The position numbers and the translations under genes were made by a program. Shown here piece by piece: positions 27,643 through 35,761 of a stretch of 64,000 nt of DNA. The notes under the pieces were generated by a model. That model did no database searches and had not been told where the DNA came from. It saw nothing but the letters and a program-made list of their open reading frames with translations. Source of the stretch: JAEUMW01 sp963734295 (GTDB lineage: Bacteria; Pseudomonadota; Gammaproteobacteria; Burkholderiales; JAEUMW01). Position 1 is the stretch's first letter. Each line of letters opens with the position of its first letter. The stretch covers positions 118,348 to 182,347 of the forward strand of contig CAVTGS010000010.1 of NCBI GenBank assembly GCA_963734295.1, written 5' to 3'.

Positions 27643-28262
27643 CCTCTGTTCCCGCCAGCCAGCCACTCCCGGATACTGCGGCGGGGTGCGGCGCTCGCCG
27701 TCATCCTGCTCGGTCGGTGCGTGCGCCACCGCACCCGACGTGCGCCGGATCGCGCTCCGGCGCGGTGCTCGCTCCCGATCGCGTGCGCTTCGAGCTCAAT
27801 GGCCGGATCGGCGTCCAGAACGGCGACGAAGGCATGTCCGGCCTGCTGCGCTGGCTGCACGCGCCGGATGCCGATCAGATCTGGTTCTCGTCGCCGCTCG
27901 GCAGCAGCATCGCCCTACTGGTACGGGACGAGAACGGCGTCGAGCTTTCCAGCGGTCGCGGTCCGCCGCGCCGCGCCCCGACTGCCGAGGTGCTTACGCG
28001 CGAGGCGCTGGGCTGGGATCTTCCGCTCTCCGGTCTCGAATACTGGATCCTCGGCCGGCCCGCGCCGTGGACAGGCACGGAACGCGTCGAGCGGGACCCC
28101 GCGAGCGGCCGGCTCACGCGTCTGGTCCAGGACGGCTGGAACATCGAGTTCCGCCGCTACCTCGACACCGAGTGGGGCGCGCTGCCCGCGCTCATCCATC
28201 TCGACTACGGCGGCAGCCTGCAGATCAGGCTGGCGGTCGATCGCTGGGAGGTGCAGCGCTGA
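27643..28262 (+). CDS. lolB: Outer-membrane lipoprotein insertase LolB, damaged 5' end
   Basis: LolB receives lipoproteins from LolA at the outer membrane. From about 27760 the frame is intact: 'DRVRFELNGRIGVQNG', 'LLRWLHAPDADQIWFSSPLG', 'TREALGWDLPLSGLEYWILG' and 'GWNIEFRRYL' are clear LolB features. The 5' part is broken. A lipoprotein signal can be pieced together only by changing frame: 'RRGAALAVILL' (frame of 27643) continues as 'VGACATAPDV' in the next frame, and then a second shift is needed before the mature part. No proper start codon is visible. Two or more small indels between about 27700 and 27755 explain this. Confidence 0.72.
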
Positions 28263-28329
28263 ATCGCGCGCGAAGATGGTCAGCGCGGTTCGCGGTCGCG
28301 TATTCTTCCCCCTCTCGCGCGACATCGAA

Positions 28330-29185
28330 ATGGACTCGTCCCTCGTCACCTATCCCGCTCCGGGCAAGCTCAACCTCTTCCTGCACGTGACGGGGCGCCG
28401 GCCCGACGGTTATCACCTGCTGCAGACGGTCTTTCGCTTCATCGATTACGGCGACGTGCTCCAGTTCCGCGCGCGCCAGGACGGTCGCATCCGGCGCGTC
28501 AACACCGTTGTAGGCATCCCGGCGGAAGACGACCTGTGCGTGAAGGCGGCGCGGCTGCTGCAGCAGGAAGCGCAGGTCGGACGCGGCGTCGAGATCAGGG
28601 TGCAGAAGCGCCTGCCGCTGGGCGGCGGGCTCGGGGGCGGCAGTTCCAATGCCGCGACCGTGCTGTTGGCGCTGAACCGCATCTGGGAGGTCGACCTGAA
28701 GCGGCACGAGCTGGCGGAACTGGGCCTCAAGCTCGGTGCCGACGTGCCGGTGTTCATCTTCGGTGAAAGCGCCTTCGGCGAGGGGATCGGGGAGCGCCTG
28801 CAGCCGATCAGTCTGCCGCCCGGCGTGGTATCTCGTGCTCGTGCCGCCGCTCGCGGTAGCGACCCGGAAAGTGTTCGAAGATCCTGATTTGACACGAAAC
28901 TCCCCTCCCGTCACAATTACGGCCTTTTCCGTCGTGCGGGGTCAGAACGACCTCGAAGCGGTCGTGTGCCGGTCCTATCCCGAAGTCGCGTTGCACCTCG
29001 ACTGGTTGCGAAACCAGGCGCGGGAGGCGGGCTTCGCGGCGCTCACGGGTTCCGGGGCCTGCGTCTTCGCGGAATTCGAGACCGAGGACGCTGCGCGGCG
29101 GGTTGCGAGTCTCCTGCCGCCGACCATGAGCGGATTCGTGGCGCAGGGTCTCGATCGTCATCCCCTGCACGGCCTGGCAAATTAA
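28330..29185 (+). CDS. ispE: 4-diphosphocytidyl-2-C-methyl-D-erythritol kinase, apparent frameshift
   Basis: IspE is a GHMP kinase of the MEP isoprenoid pathway. The first frame (from ATG 28330) has 'YPAPGKLNLFLHVTGRRPDGYH' at the N-terminus and the ATP loop 'LPLGGGLGGGSSNAA' near residue 100. After 'LQPISLPP' the protein continues one frame over as 'AWYLVLVPP', then 'LTGSGACVFAEF', the last GHMP motif. Removing one C from the run at 28819-28821 restores a protein of about 284 residues, the normal size. The enzyme is usually essential, so a sequence error is the best explanation. tRNA-Gln follows 5 bases after the stop. Confidence 0.86.
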
Positions 29186-29190
29186 ACATT

Positions 29191-29262
29191 TGGGGAGTCG
29201 CCAAGTGGTAAGGCACCGGATTTTGATTCCGGCATTCGTAGGTTCGATCCCTACCTCCCCAG
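29191..29262 (+). tRNA. tRNA-Gln (anticodon TTG)
   Basis: A 72-base cloverleaf. The acceptor arms TGGGGAG and CTCCCCA pair, the anticodon stem is CCGGA/TCCGG with loop TTTTGAT (anticodon TTG), and the T arm is 'GTAGGTTCGATCCCTAC'. CCA is not encoded (GCCCC follows). It lies between ispE and prs, as in many beta- and gammaproteobacteria, and is probably co-transcribed with ispE. Confidence 0.97.
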
Positions 29263-29368
29263 CCCCGATGCCCGAGCCAGCGCCGGGGTGCCCCGTTCGG
29301 CAGCGGTGAGCCCTTGGCGCTCGTGGCGGCCGCCGGCTCGACCTCGAAAGTCTCTCTGGTAGCTCGGC

Positions 29369-30319
29369 ATGGCTTATGACAGCCTGATGGTGTTCACCGG
29401 CAACGCGAACCCCAAGCTCGCGGAAGACGTGGTGCGTCATCTGCACATCAACCTGGGGCGCGCGAATGTCGGACAGTTCAGCGACGGCGAGGTACAGGTG
29501 GAGATTCTGGAGAACGTGCGCGGCAAGGACGTTTTCGTGCTGCAGTCGACGTGCGCGCCGACGAACGACAATCTGATGGAAGTGCTGGTCATCGTGGATG
29601 CCCTGAAGCGCGCCTCCGCGGGTCGCATCACGGCGGCGATCCCGTACCTCGGGTACGCGCGCCAGGACCGCCGTCCGCGCTCGGCGCGGGTGCCGATCAC
29701 GGCGAAGGTGGTGGCGAACATGCTCACCACCGTGGGTGTCGACCGGGTGCTCACGATGGATCTGCACTCGGACCAGATCCAGGGCTTCTTCGACATCCCC
29801 GTGGACAACGTCTATGCCACGCCAATACTGCTCGCGGACCTGTGGAAGCACGAGTATCAGAACATGATCGTGGTCTCGCCCGACGTGGGCGGTGTGGTGC
29901 GCGCGCGGGCGGTGGCGAAGCGGCTCGACAGCGATCTCGCGATCATCGACAAGCGGCGGCCGCGTCCCAACGTCGCCACCGTGATGAACATCATCGGCGA
30001 TGTCGAAGGACGCACCTGCGTCATCATGGACGACCTCGTCGATACCGCGAACACGCTGTGCGAGGCGGCGGACGCGCTCAAGGACAACGGCGCCGAATGG
30101 GTGGTCGCGTACTGCACGCATCCGGTGCTCTCGGGGCGTGCAGTGGAGCGGGTGGAGGGCTCGAAGCTCGATATGCTCGTGGTGACGGACACCATTCCGC
30201 TGCGCGACGACGCCAGGCGCAGCCGCCGCATCCGCTGCGTGTCCGCGGCGGAGCTCATCGCGGAGACCATGCTTCGCATCAGCAACGAGGATTCGGTGAG
30301 CTCGCTCTTCATGGAGTGA
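29369..30319 (+). CDS. prs: Ribose-phosphate pyrophosphokinase
   Basis: It makes PRPP from ribose-5-phosphate and ATP. The 316-residue protein has 'NVGQFSDGEVQVEILENVRG', 'AAIPYLGYARQDRRPRSARVPITAK', 'DRVLTMDLHSDQIQGFF', and the PRPP loop 'VIMDDLVDTANTL'. The gene lies between tRNA-Gln and rplY in the classical order. Confidence 0.96.
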   Translation: MAYDSLMVFTGNANPKLAEDVVRHLHINLGRANVGQFSDGEVQVEILENVRGKDVFVLQSTCAPTNDNLMEVLVIVDALKRASAGRITAAIPYLGYARQDRRPRSARVPITAKVVANMLTTVGVDRVLTMDLHSDQIQGFFDIPVDNVYATPILLADLWKHEYQNMIVVSPDVGGVVRARAVAKRLDSDLAIIDKRRPRPNVATVMNIIGDVEGRTCVIMDDLVDTANTLCEAADALKDNGAEWVVAYCTHPVLSGRAVERVEGSKLDMLVVTDTIPLRDDARRSRRIRCVSAAELIAETMLRISNEDSVSSLFME

Positions 30320-30408
30320 GGGTCGAGCAGCGGATCGGCGAACGGTTTTTTTCGAGCATGCTCCGGCTGGTCGCGGCCGGTGGCGATGCGCAACTTGAGG
30401 AGAGTGAA

Positions 30409-31071
30409 ATGGCAGCCATCGAAGTCGTCGCGTTTCCGCGATCGGCGCAAGGTACGGGTGCGAGCCGCCGCCTGCGCCGCAGCGGTAAGGTTCCGGGCAT
30501 CATCTATGGCGGCGAGGCCGCGCCCGTGGCGGTCGAGCTCGATCACAACGCGCTCTACCAGCACCTGAGGCTCGAAGCTTTCCACGCTTCGATCCTCAGC
30601 ATGGCGGTGAGCGGCAAGAAGGAACAGGTGCTGCTGCGCGACGTGCAGATGCATCCGTTTCGCGCCGAGATCCTGCACGTCGACTTCCAGCGTGTCGCCC
30701 AGGACAAGGAGATCCACGTAAAGGTGCCGCTGCACTTCGTGAACGCCGAGATGGCGGCGGGCGTGAAACTCTCCGGCGGCATCGTGAGCCACGTCATGAA
30801 CGACCTCGAGGTGGTCTGCCTGCCGAAGAACCTGCCGGCGTTCATCGAGGTGGATCTCGCGCACCTGACTGCGGGCAGTTCGGTTCACCTGTCCGAGCTC
30901 AAGCTGCCGGCGGGGGTCGAGGTCACCACGCAGGGTGGCGAGGATCCGGTGGTTGCCACCTGCGTCCTGCCGCGTGCGGCGGTGGAAGAGGAGGCCGAAG
31001 CGGCCGCGCCGGCGGTCCCGGAAGTGCCGCTGGTGGCGAAGAAGGAAGAGAAGGAAGTCGAGAAGAAGTAA
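30409..31071 (+). CDS. rplY: Ribosomal protein bL25, long Ctc form
   Basis: bL25 binds 5S rRNA. This is the 220-residue long form with the L25 domain ('ASRRLRRSGKVPGIIYGG', 'VQMHPFRAEILHVDFQRV') and a TL5-like C-terminal domain, ending in a charged tail (KKEEKEVEKK). ATG 30409 follows GAGGAGAG. It lies between prs and pth. Confidence 0.95.
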   Translation: MAAIEVVAFPRSAQGTGASRRLRRSGKVPGIIYGGEAAPVAVELDHNALYQHLRLEAFHASILSMAVSGKKEQVLLRDVQMHPFRAEILHVDFQRVAQDKEIHVKVPLHFVNAEMAAGVKLSGGIVSHVMNDLEVVCLPKNLPAFIEVDLAHLTAGSSVHLSELKLPAGVEVTTQGGEDPVVATCVLPRAAVEEEAEAAAPAVPEVPLVAKKEEKEVEKK

Positions 31072-31093
31072 ACGGGCTTCCGTCCCGGCATCC

Positions 31094-31139
31094 GGCCCGT
31101 CGATCGCCGCTGCGACGGCGGCTTTCTGACGGGCCTTTT
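31094..31139 (+). terminator. Intrinsic terminator after rplY
   Basis: An 8-bp stem (ggcccgtc / gacgggcc) encloses a second small hairpin (cgccg / cggcg) and is followed by TTTT. It lies 23 bases after the rplY stop. Confidence 0.7.
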
Positions 31140-31159
31140 CACGCGCAAAACCCTTGCTC

Positions 31160-31756
31160 ATGCGCCTCGTCGTCGGACTCGGCAATCCCGGCCCGGAGTA
31201 TGCCGCGACCCGGCACAACGCCGGATGCTGGTTCGTCGACCGGCTGGCGTCGAGCGCGGGCGTCGGCCTGCGCAGCGAGTCGCGCTTTCACGGCATCGTC
31301 GGCCGCATGGCCGCGGACTGTTGGCTGCTCCTGCCGCAAACCTTCATGAACGCGAGCGGTCGGTCGGTCGGCGCTTTCGCGCGCTTCTACCGCATCGCGC
31401 CGGAGGAGATGCTCGTCGTGCACGACGAGCTGGACCTGCCGCCGGGCACGCCGCGGCTCAAGAAGGGTGGCGGGGTATCGGGACACAATGGCTTGAAGGA
31501 CATCGCCGCCCATCTCGGCACACATGATTTCTGGCGGCTGCGGCTCGGCATCGGCCATCCCGGCGACCGCGCGATCGTCGTCGATTACGTGCTGCATCCA
31601 CCGCGGTGCGAAGAACAGGAACTGATCGACACGTCGATCGAGAAGAGCCTGGACGTGTGGCCGCTCATCGCGCGCGGCGATCTGGCAGCGGCGATGCTCA
31701 AGCTGCATACGAAACCGAAACCTCCCGCCGACAACCCACCGGAAGATCCTCCATGA
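31160..31756 (+). CDS. pth: Peptidyl-tRNA hydrolase
   Basis: It releases peptides from stalled peptidyl-tRNA. The 198-residue protein has 'LVVGLGNPGPEYAATRHNAG' with the substrate Asn9 and catalytic His19, 'LLLPQTFMNASG', and 'LVVHDELDLPPG' with the key Asp. ATG 31160 starts the family core; the stop overlaps the ychF ATG (ATGA). Confidence 0.95.
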   Translation: MRLVVGLGNPGPEYAATRHNAGCWFVDRLASSAGVGLRSESRFHGIVGRMAADCWLLLPQTFMNASGRSVGAFARFYRIAPEEMLVVHDELDLPPGTPRLKKGGGVSGHNGLKDIAAHLGTHDFWRLRLGIGHPGDRAIVVDYVLHPPRCEEQELIDTSIEKSLDVWPLIARGDLAAAMLKLHTKPKPPADNPPEDPP

Positions 31757-32844
31757 GTCTCAAGTGCGGCATCGTGGGCCTGCCCAACGTCGGCAAGTCC
31801 ACCCTCTTCAACGCGCTCACGAAGGCGGGCATCGCCGCCGAGAACTATCCGTTCTGCACCATCGAGCCGAACGTGGGCGTGGTGGAGGTTCCCGATCCGC
31901 GCCTCGCGCGACTGGCGGCGATCGCGAAGCCGCAGAAGGTGATTCCCGCAGTGGTGGAATTCGTCGACATCGCGGGTCTCGTCGCCGGCGCATCGAAGGG
32001 CGAGGGCCTGGGCAACCAGTTCCTCGCCCACATCCGCGAGACCGACGCCATCACGCACGTGGTCCGCTGCTTCGAGGACGAGAACGTCGCCCATGTGGCG
32101 GGGAAGGTCGACCCGATCTCCGACATCGAGGTCATCCACACCGAGTTGGCACTCGCGGACCTCGCCACTGTCGACAAGGCGATCGCGCGGATACTGCGGC
32201 CGGCCAATGCGGGCGACAAGGAAGCGGCGAAACAGCTCGCGGTGCTCGAGCGCGTGCAAGCGCACCTCGACCAAGGCAAGCCGGCCCGCAGCGTCGGGCT
32301 CGACCGCGAGGAGCGGGCGATGCTGAGTCCGCTTTGCCTTCTCACGGCCAAGCCCGCGATGTACGCAGCGAACGTCGACGAGCACGGCTTCGAGGGAAAT
32401 GCGCTGCTCGACGCGGTGCGCACTTACGCCGCCGCCGAGGGGGCGCCAGTGGTGCCCATCTGCGCGGCGCTCGAGGCCGAGATCGCCGATCTCTCCGAAG
32501 AGGACAAGGGCGTCTTCCTCGCCGACATGGGCCTCGAAGAACCCGGCCTCGACCGGTTGATCCGGGCGGCATACGAACTGCTCGGACTGGAGACCTTCTT
32601 CACGGCCGGCGACAAGGAGGTACGCGCGTGGACGGTCCACCGTGGTTTCACTGCACCGCAGTCGGCCGGCGTCATCCACACCGACTTCGAGCGCGGCTTC
32701 ATTCGGGCCGAGGTGATCGCGTTCGATGACTACGTCGCGTGCAAGGGGGAACAGGGCGCGAAGGAGGCGGGAAAGATGCGGCTCGAGGGCAAGGAGTACG
32801 TCGTGCGGGATGGGGACGTCGTGCATTTCCGGTTCAACGTGTAG
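31753..32844 (+). CDS. ychF: Redox-regulated ATPase/GTPase YchF (OLA1)
   Basis: A 363-residue Obg-family P-loop protein. Walker A is 'GLPNVGKSTLFNALT' (residues about 8-22); 'FVDIAGLVAGASKGEGLGNQFL' is the G3 region. The usual NKxD is degenerate, and the C-terminal TGS domain has 'VRAWTVHRGFTAPQSAGVIH' and 'DGDVVHFRFNV'. The pth-ychF pairing is conserved. Confidence 0.96.
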   Translation: MSLKCGIVGLPNVGKSTLFNALTKAGIAAENYPFCTIEPNVGVVEVPDPRLARLAAIAKPQKVIPAVVEFVDIAGLVAGASKGEGLGNQFLAHIRETDAITHVVRCFEDENVAHVAGKVDPISDIEVIHTELALADLATVDKAIARILRPANAGDKEAAKQLAVLERVQAHLDQGKPARSVGLDREERAMLSPLCLLTAKPAMYAANVDEHGFEGNALLDAVRTYAAAEGAPVVPICAALEAEIADLSEEDKGVFLADMGLEEPGLDRLIRAAYELLGLETFFTAGDKEVRAWTVHRGFTAPQSAGVIHTDFERGFIRAEVIAFDDYVACKGEQGAKEAGKMRLEGKEYVVRDGDVVHFRFNV

Positions 32845-32868
32845 CAAGCGCATCAGGAGCCGCATCAC

Positions 32869-32880
32869 ATGATGTATCAT
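32869..32880. promoter_or_regulatory. Small palindrome upstream of vapB, possible operator
   Basis: ATGATGTATCAT has 5-base arms (ATGAT/ATCAT) around GT and lies 29 bases before the vapB ATG. Antitoxins usually bind such palindromes to repress their own operon. This is inferred from position; the site is short. Confidence 0.4.
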
Positions 32881-32909
32881 TCGGGCATCCTGTTCGCGAG
32901 GCATTTCCC

Positions 32910-33098
32910 ATGCGTACCACGATCAACCTGGATGAAGCCTTGCTCGACGAGGCGCAGCGCATCACCGGCCTGACCGAACGCACGGCGCTCATCCGCGAGG
33001 GCCTCAAGGCCCTGATCGAGCGCGAAAGCGCGCGACGCCTGGCGCGGTTGGGTGGCAGCGAGCCTCAGGTCAAGCCGATTCCGCGGCGGCGTTCTTAG
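32910..33098 (+). CDS. vapB: VapB-type antitoxin (type II TA)
   Basis: A 62-residue protein beginning 'MRTTINLDEALLDEAQRITG', a ribbon-helix-helix DNA-binding start of the VapB/DUF2191 kind, followed by 'TERTALIREGLKALIERE' and a basic tail. The vapC gene starts 5 bases downstream. It should neutralise VapC and repress the operon. Confidence 0.87.
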   Translation: MRTTINLDEALLDEAQRITGLTERTALIREGLKALIERESARRLARLGGSEPQVKPIPRRRS

Positions 33099-33103
33099 CC
33101 GGC

Positions 33104-33478
33104 ATGATCCTGGTCGACACCTCAGTCTGGATCGACCATCTTCGGAAGAGCGAACCGGCGCTGATCGCCGCGCTGGAAGTCGGACAGGTGCTGATCCACC
33201 CGTTCGTGATCGGCGAACTGGCCTGCGGCAATCTCGAACATCGGGTCGAACTGCTCTCCCTGCTGCGCGACCTTCCACTGGCGACCGTTGCGACCGACGC
33301 CGAAGCCCTGGGTTTCATCGACAGGCATCGATTGATGGGCTGCGGCGTCGGTTACCTCGATGTTCACCTGCTCGCCTCGGTGGCGCTGGCCTGCCCTGCT
33401 CGGCTCTGGACGCGGGACAAGCGGCTTGCGATTGTCGCGGACAGTCTTAAGTTGAAGTTTCAACGGGAAGCGCACTAA
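33104..33478 (+). CDS. vapC: VapC-type toxin, PIN-domain ribonuclease
   Basis: A 124-residue PIN-domain protein. The acidic residues that bind metal are visible: 'MILVDTSVWIDHL' (Asp5), 'VIGELACGNL' (Glu), 'GYLDVHLLAS' (Asp) and 'LWTRDKRLAIVA' (Asp). VapC toxins cleave tRNA or rRNA. It forms a TA pair with the gene 5 bases upstream and appears intact. Confidence 0.9.
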   Translation: MILVDTSVWIDHLRKSEPALIAALEVGQVLIHPFVIGELACGNLEHRVELLSLLRDLPLATVATDAEALGFIDRHRLMGCGVGYLDVHLLASVALACPARLWTRDKRLAIVADSLKLKFQREAH

Positions 33479-33479
33479 C

Positions 33480-33738
33480 ATGGGTTTCAATGCCGCGCCT
33501 CAAAAAACCGTCGAAGCGCTGAAGCACGACAAAGCCACGCGCAAGAACATCCCGACCGCCGAATATCAGTCGCTGATGCAGAAGAACGAGTAGGACTGGT
33601 CGGACCTCGTCGTCCATGCCACGCCGCCAAAGGCGATCACCCCTTCGGCCGGCTCCCGAGCGCCGGCGCCCACCTTCGCGCCGAACTCGACCCGCGCGAC
33701 CAACTGCTTTGGGAGTTGCTCGCCGCCACGGCGGACTT
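33480..33738 (+). pseudogene. Remnant of type III restriction-modification methylase start
   Basis: ATG 33480 begins 'MGFNAAPQKTVEALKHD', then 'NIPTAEYQSLMQKNE' and a TAG stop (33591-33593). In the same frame 'DWSDLVVHATPP' follows the stop. From memory, this is how the modification subunit of certain type III R-M systems begins, with about 25 residues missing at the KNE/DWSD junction and CAG changed to TAG. After about 33640 a different open frame ('LRAELDPRDQLLWELLAATADLL') runs to 33796, across the left end of the IS. No working gene is seen here. Confidence 0.6.
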
Positions 33739-33757
33739 GCTAGCCCAACTTGCGCAG
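33739..33757 (+). repeat. Left terminal inverted repeat of the IS
   Basis: gctagcccaacttgcgcag. It is the exact reverse complement of 35743-35761 at the other side of the transposase gene. Confidence 0.85.
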
Positions 33758-33890
33758 TTGGAGCCTCGTTTTGAAATTTTCGCGAGGCTGGCGTGAACGG
33801 AATCATCGACTTGCATTGTGTGTGAGGTGCGAAACGGCGTGTAGTGCCGACCTTGCCTCTTGGCAGCGGCATCGGAGTGCGTTCTGATGC

Positions 33891-35675
33891 GTGTTCATGT
33901 ATCTGCGCTACACGATGCGCAAGAAAGACGGCAAGGTCCATCGCACTTGGCGGTTGGTGCGTTCGGTGCGTATTGGCCGGCGCGTGATTCAGCAGACGGT
34001 CACGCATCTGGGCGAGCTGGACGAAGCGGGACGGCTGCGCGCACGTGCGCTGGCGCGCGCGCTGATAGGCGAGCCCGAGCAGGCGAGCCTGTTTGACGAC
34101 GGCACGCGCAGCCAAACGATTGCGGTGCAGCTCAAGGGTGTGCGCATCGAAAACGGCCGGCAGTTCGGCCAGGTGTATTTGGCGCTGGCCCTGTGGCGCG
34201 CCTGCCGACTCGATGAGTTTGCAGCCGAGCATATTCCGGCGGGCAAAGAGGCGGTGGCGTGGGAGAAGATGGCCGCGGTGCTGGTCGCGGCCCGCCTGTG
34301 CGAGCCTTCGAGCGAATTGCACATTGCCGAAGACTGGTATCGGCGCACGGCGTTGAGCGATCTGCTGCAGCTGAACGAGGCGCTGGTGAACAAGGACCGG
34401 CTGTATCGCGCGCTCGACCAACTGCTGCCGCACAAAGCGGCACTCGAGGCGCACTTGTCCCGGCGGGTGGGAGAGCTGTTTGCCGTGGACAATGACGTGC
34501 TGCTGTATGACGTCACCTCGACCTACTTCGAAGGGCAGGCCGCGGGCAATGCGCAGGCGCGGCGCGGCTACTCGCGCGATCACCGCCCCGATTGCAAACA
34601 AGTGTGCATCGCACTGGTGGTCACCTTCGATGGCTTCCCGCTCGGCTACGAAGTGTTCCCCGGCAACACGCATGACGCCACCACCGTGCAGAGCATCGTC
34701 GAGACGATGGAAGCGCGACACGGGACGGTGGGCAAGGTGTGGATCATGGATCGCGGCATGGCGAGCGCCGAAAATCTCGCGTGGTTGCGCGAGAGCGGGC
34801 GACGTTACATCCTGGGCACGCCGAAGTCGGAACTGAGGAAATGGGCGCCGGCGCTGGCCGACAAAACGCACTGGCGCGAGATCCGCGCGGGCATCGAAGT
34901 GAAGCTGTGTGCGGCCCCCGACGGTGATGCGGAGACCTTCATCCTGTGCCGCTCGCGCGATCGCAACGAGAAGGAAAAAGCGATGCACGACCGATTCAGT
35001 CGGCGCATCGAGCAGGCGTTGGCGAAACTGCAAGCGCGTATTGCCCAATCAAGGAAACGGCTGAATCGGGATGCGATCAACCGCCAGATCGGGCGCCTGC
35101 TACAACGCAATCAGCGCGCCGCGGCACGCTTCGCGATCGAACTGAAGCACGCCGATAACCCCGCCGGCTGCGTGCTCGAGGTTGCGGTAAATGACCGTTT
35201 CGATCACTGGGCGGCGCTGTCCGAAGGCACCTACCTGCTGCGCTCCAACGTCACTGACTGGAGCGACGAGAAGCTGTGGCAGGCATACATCCAGCTGACC
35301 CAGGCCGAAGCGGCGTTTCGCATCCAGAAGGACCAGCTTGCGATTCGACCGATCTGGCATCAGCGCGCCGATCGCGTGCAAGCACACATCCTCGTGTGCT
35401 TCTTGGCGTTTGTGCTGTGGAAGACGCTGGAGCTGTGGCAAGCGCGTGCCGGGCTGGGCAACTCCCCACGCACGCTGCTCGAAGAGCTCGCACGCATTCA
35501 AGCGCATGACGTGATTCTCCCCACGCCCACGCACGGCGAGGTCCGCCTGCGCTGCGTCACGCAGCCCGATGCCGCACAGGCCGCACTGCTCGATCGCCTC
35601 GGGATCGTGCTACCGAAACGCATCCGTCTCCCGGAGATCTCCCTCGCCAACACCGTCGCGCGCGCCACCGCTTAA
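33891..35675 (+). CDS. IS1634-family DDE transposase
   Basis: A 594-residue transposase, full length and without stops. The N-terminus 'MYLRYTMRKKDGKVHRTWRLV' is typical of IS1634-type proteins. The likely catalytic residues lie in 'LLYDVTSTYFEG' (D), 'VWIMDRGMASAENL' (D) and 'LTQAEAAFRIQKD' (E), with 'HILVCFLAFVLWKTLE' near the end. The start is 134 bases inside the left inverted repeat. A 12-base direct repeat (tgtagtgccgac) flanks the gene at 33840 and 35688. Confidence 0.9.
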   Translation: MFMYLRYTMRKKDGKVHRTWRLVRSVRIGRRVIQQTVTHLGELDEAGRLRARALARALIGEPEQASLFDDGTRSQTIAVQLKGVRIENGRQFGQVYLALALWRACRLDEFAAEHIPAGKEAVAWEKMAAVLVAARLCEPSSELHIAEDWYRRTALSDLLQLNEALVNKDRLYRALDQLLPHKAALEAHLSRRVGELFAVDNDVLLYDVTSTYFEGQAAGNAQARRGYSRDHRPDCKQVCIALVVTFDGFPLGYEVFPGNTHDATTVQSIVETMEARHGTVGKVWIMDRGMASAENLAWLRESGRRYILGTPKSELRKWAPALADKTHWREIRAGIEVKLCAAPDGDAETFILCRSRDRNEKEKAMHDRFSRRIEQALAKLQARIAQSRKRLNRDAINRQIGRLLQRNQRAAARFAIELKHADNPAGCVLEVAVNDRFDHWAALSEGTYLLRSNVTDWSDEKLWQAYIQLTQAEAAFRIQKDQLAIRPIWHQRADRVQAHILVCFLAFVLWKTLELWQARAGLGNSPRTLLEELARIQAHDVILPTPTHGEVRLRCVTQPDAAQAALLDRLGIVLPKRIRLPEISLANTVARATA

Positions 35676-35742
35676 CCACCAGCAACATGTAGTGCCGACT
35701 TCCAGGTTAAGTCATTGATTTCGCGTTGTCCAACATACGATT

Positions 35743-35761
35743 CTGCGCAAGTTGGGCTAGC
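35743..35761 (-). repeat. Right terminal inverted repeat of the IS
   Basis: ctgcgcaagttgggctagc, the exact complement of the left end. It runs straight into an outward-facing near copy (gctagcccaacttccacag, 35757-35775), so the junction forms a larger palindrome around gggctagccc. Confidence 0.85.

Larger units (their letters stand above)
33739..35761 (+). mobile_element. IS1634-family insertion sequence
   Basis: A complete-looking element of 2,023 bases: 19-bp perfect terminal inverted repeats surround one transposase gene. I could not find a clear target-site duplication; the bases next to both ends do not match. A hairpin (agcctcg / cgaggct) lies just inside the left end at about 33760-33790. 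The element sits in debris between vapBC and the pxp operon. Confidence 0.8.

Noticed and set aside
25762..27729. Long open frame on the minus strand opposite the TPR lipoprotein gene (655 codons)
   Set aside because: It is the complement of a clear TPR gene; its sequence is low in family-like motifs and is caused by GC-rich codon use.
33840..35699. tgtagtgccgac repeat as target-site duplication of the IS
   Set aside because: It lies inside the 19-bp inverted repeats and so cannot be the duplicated target.
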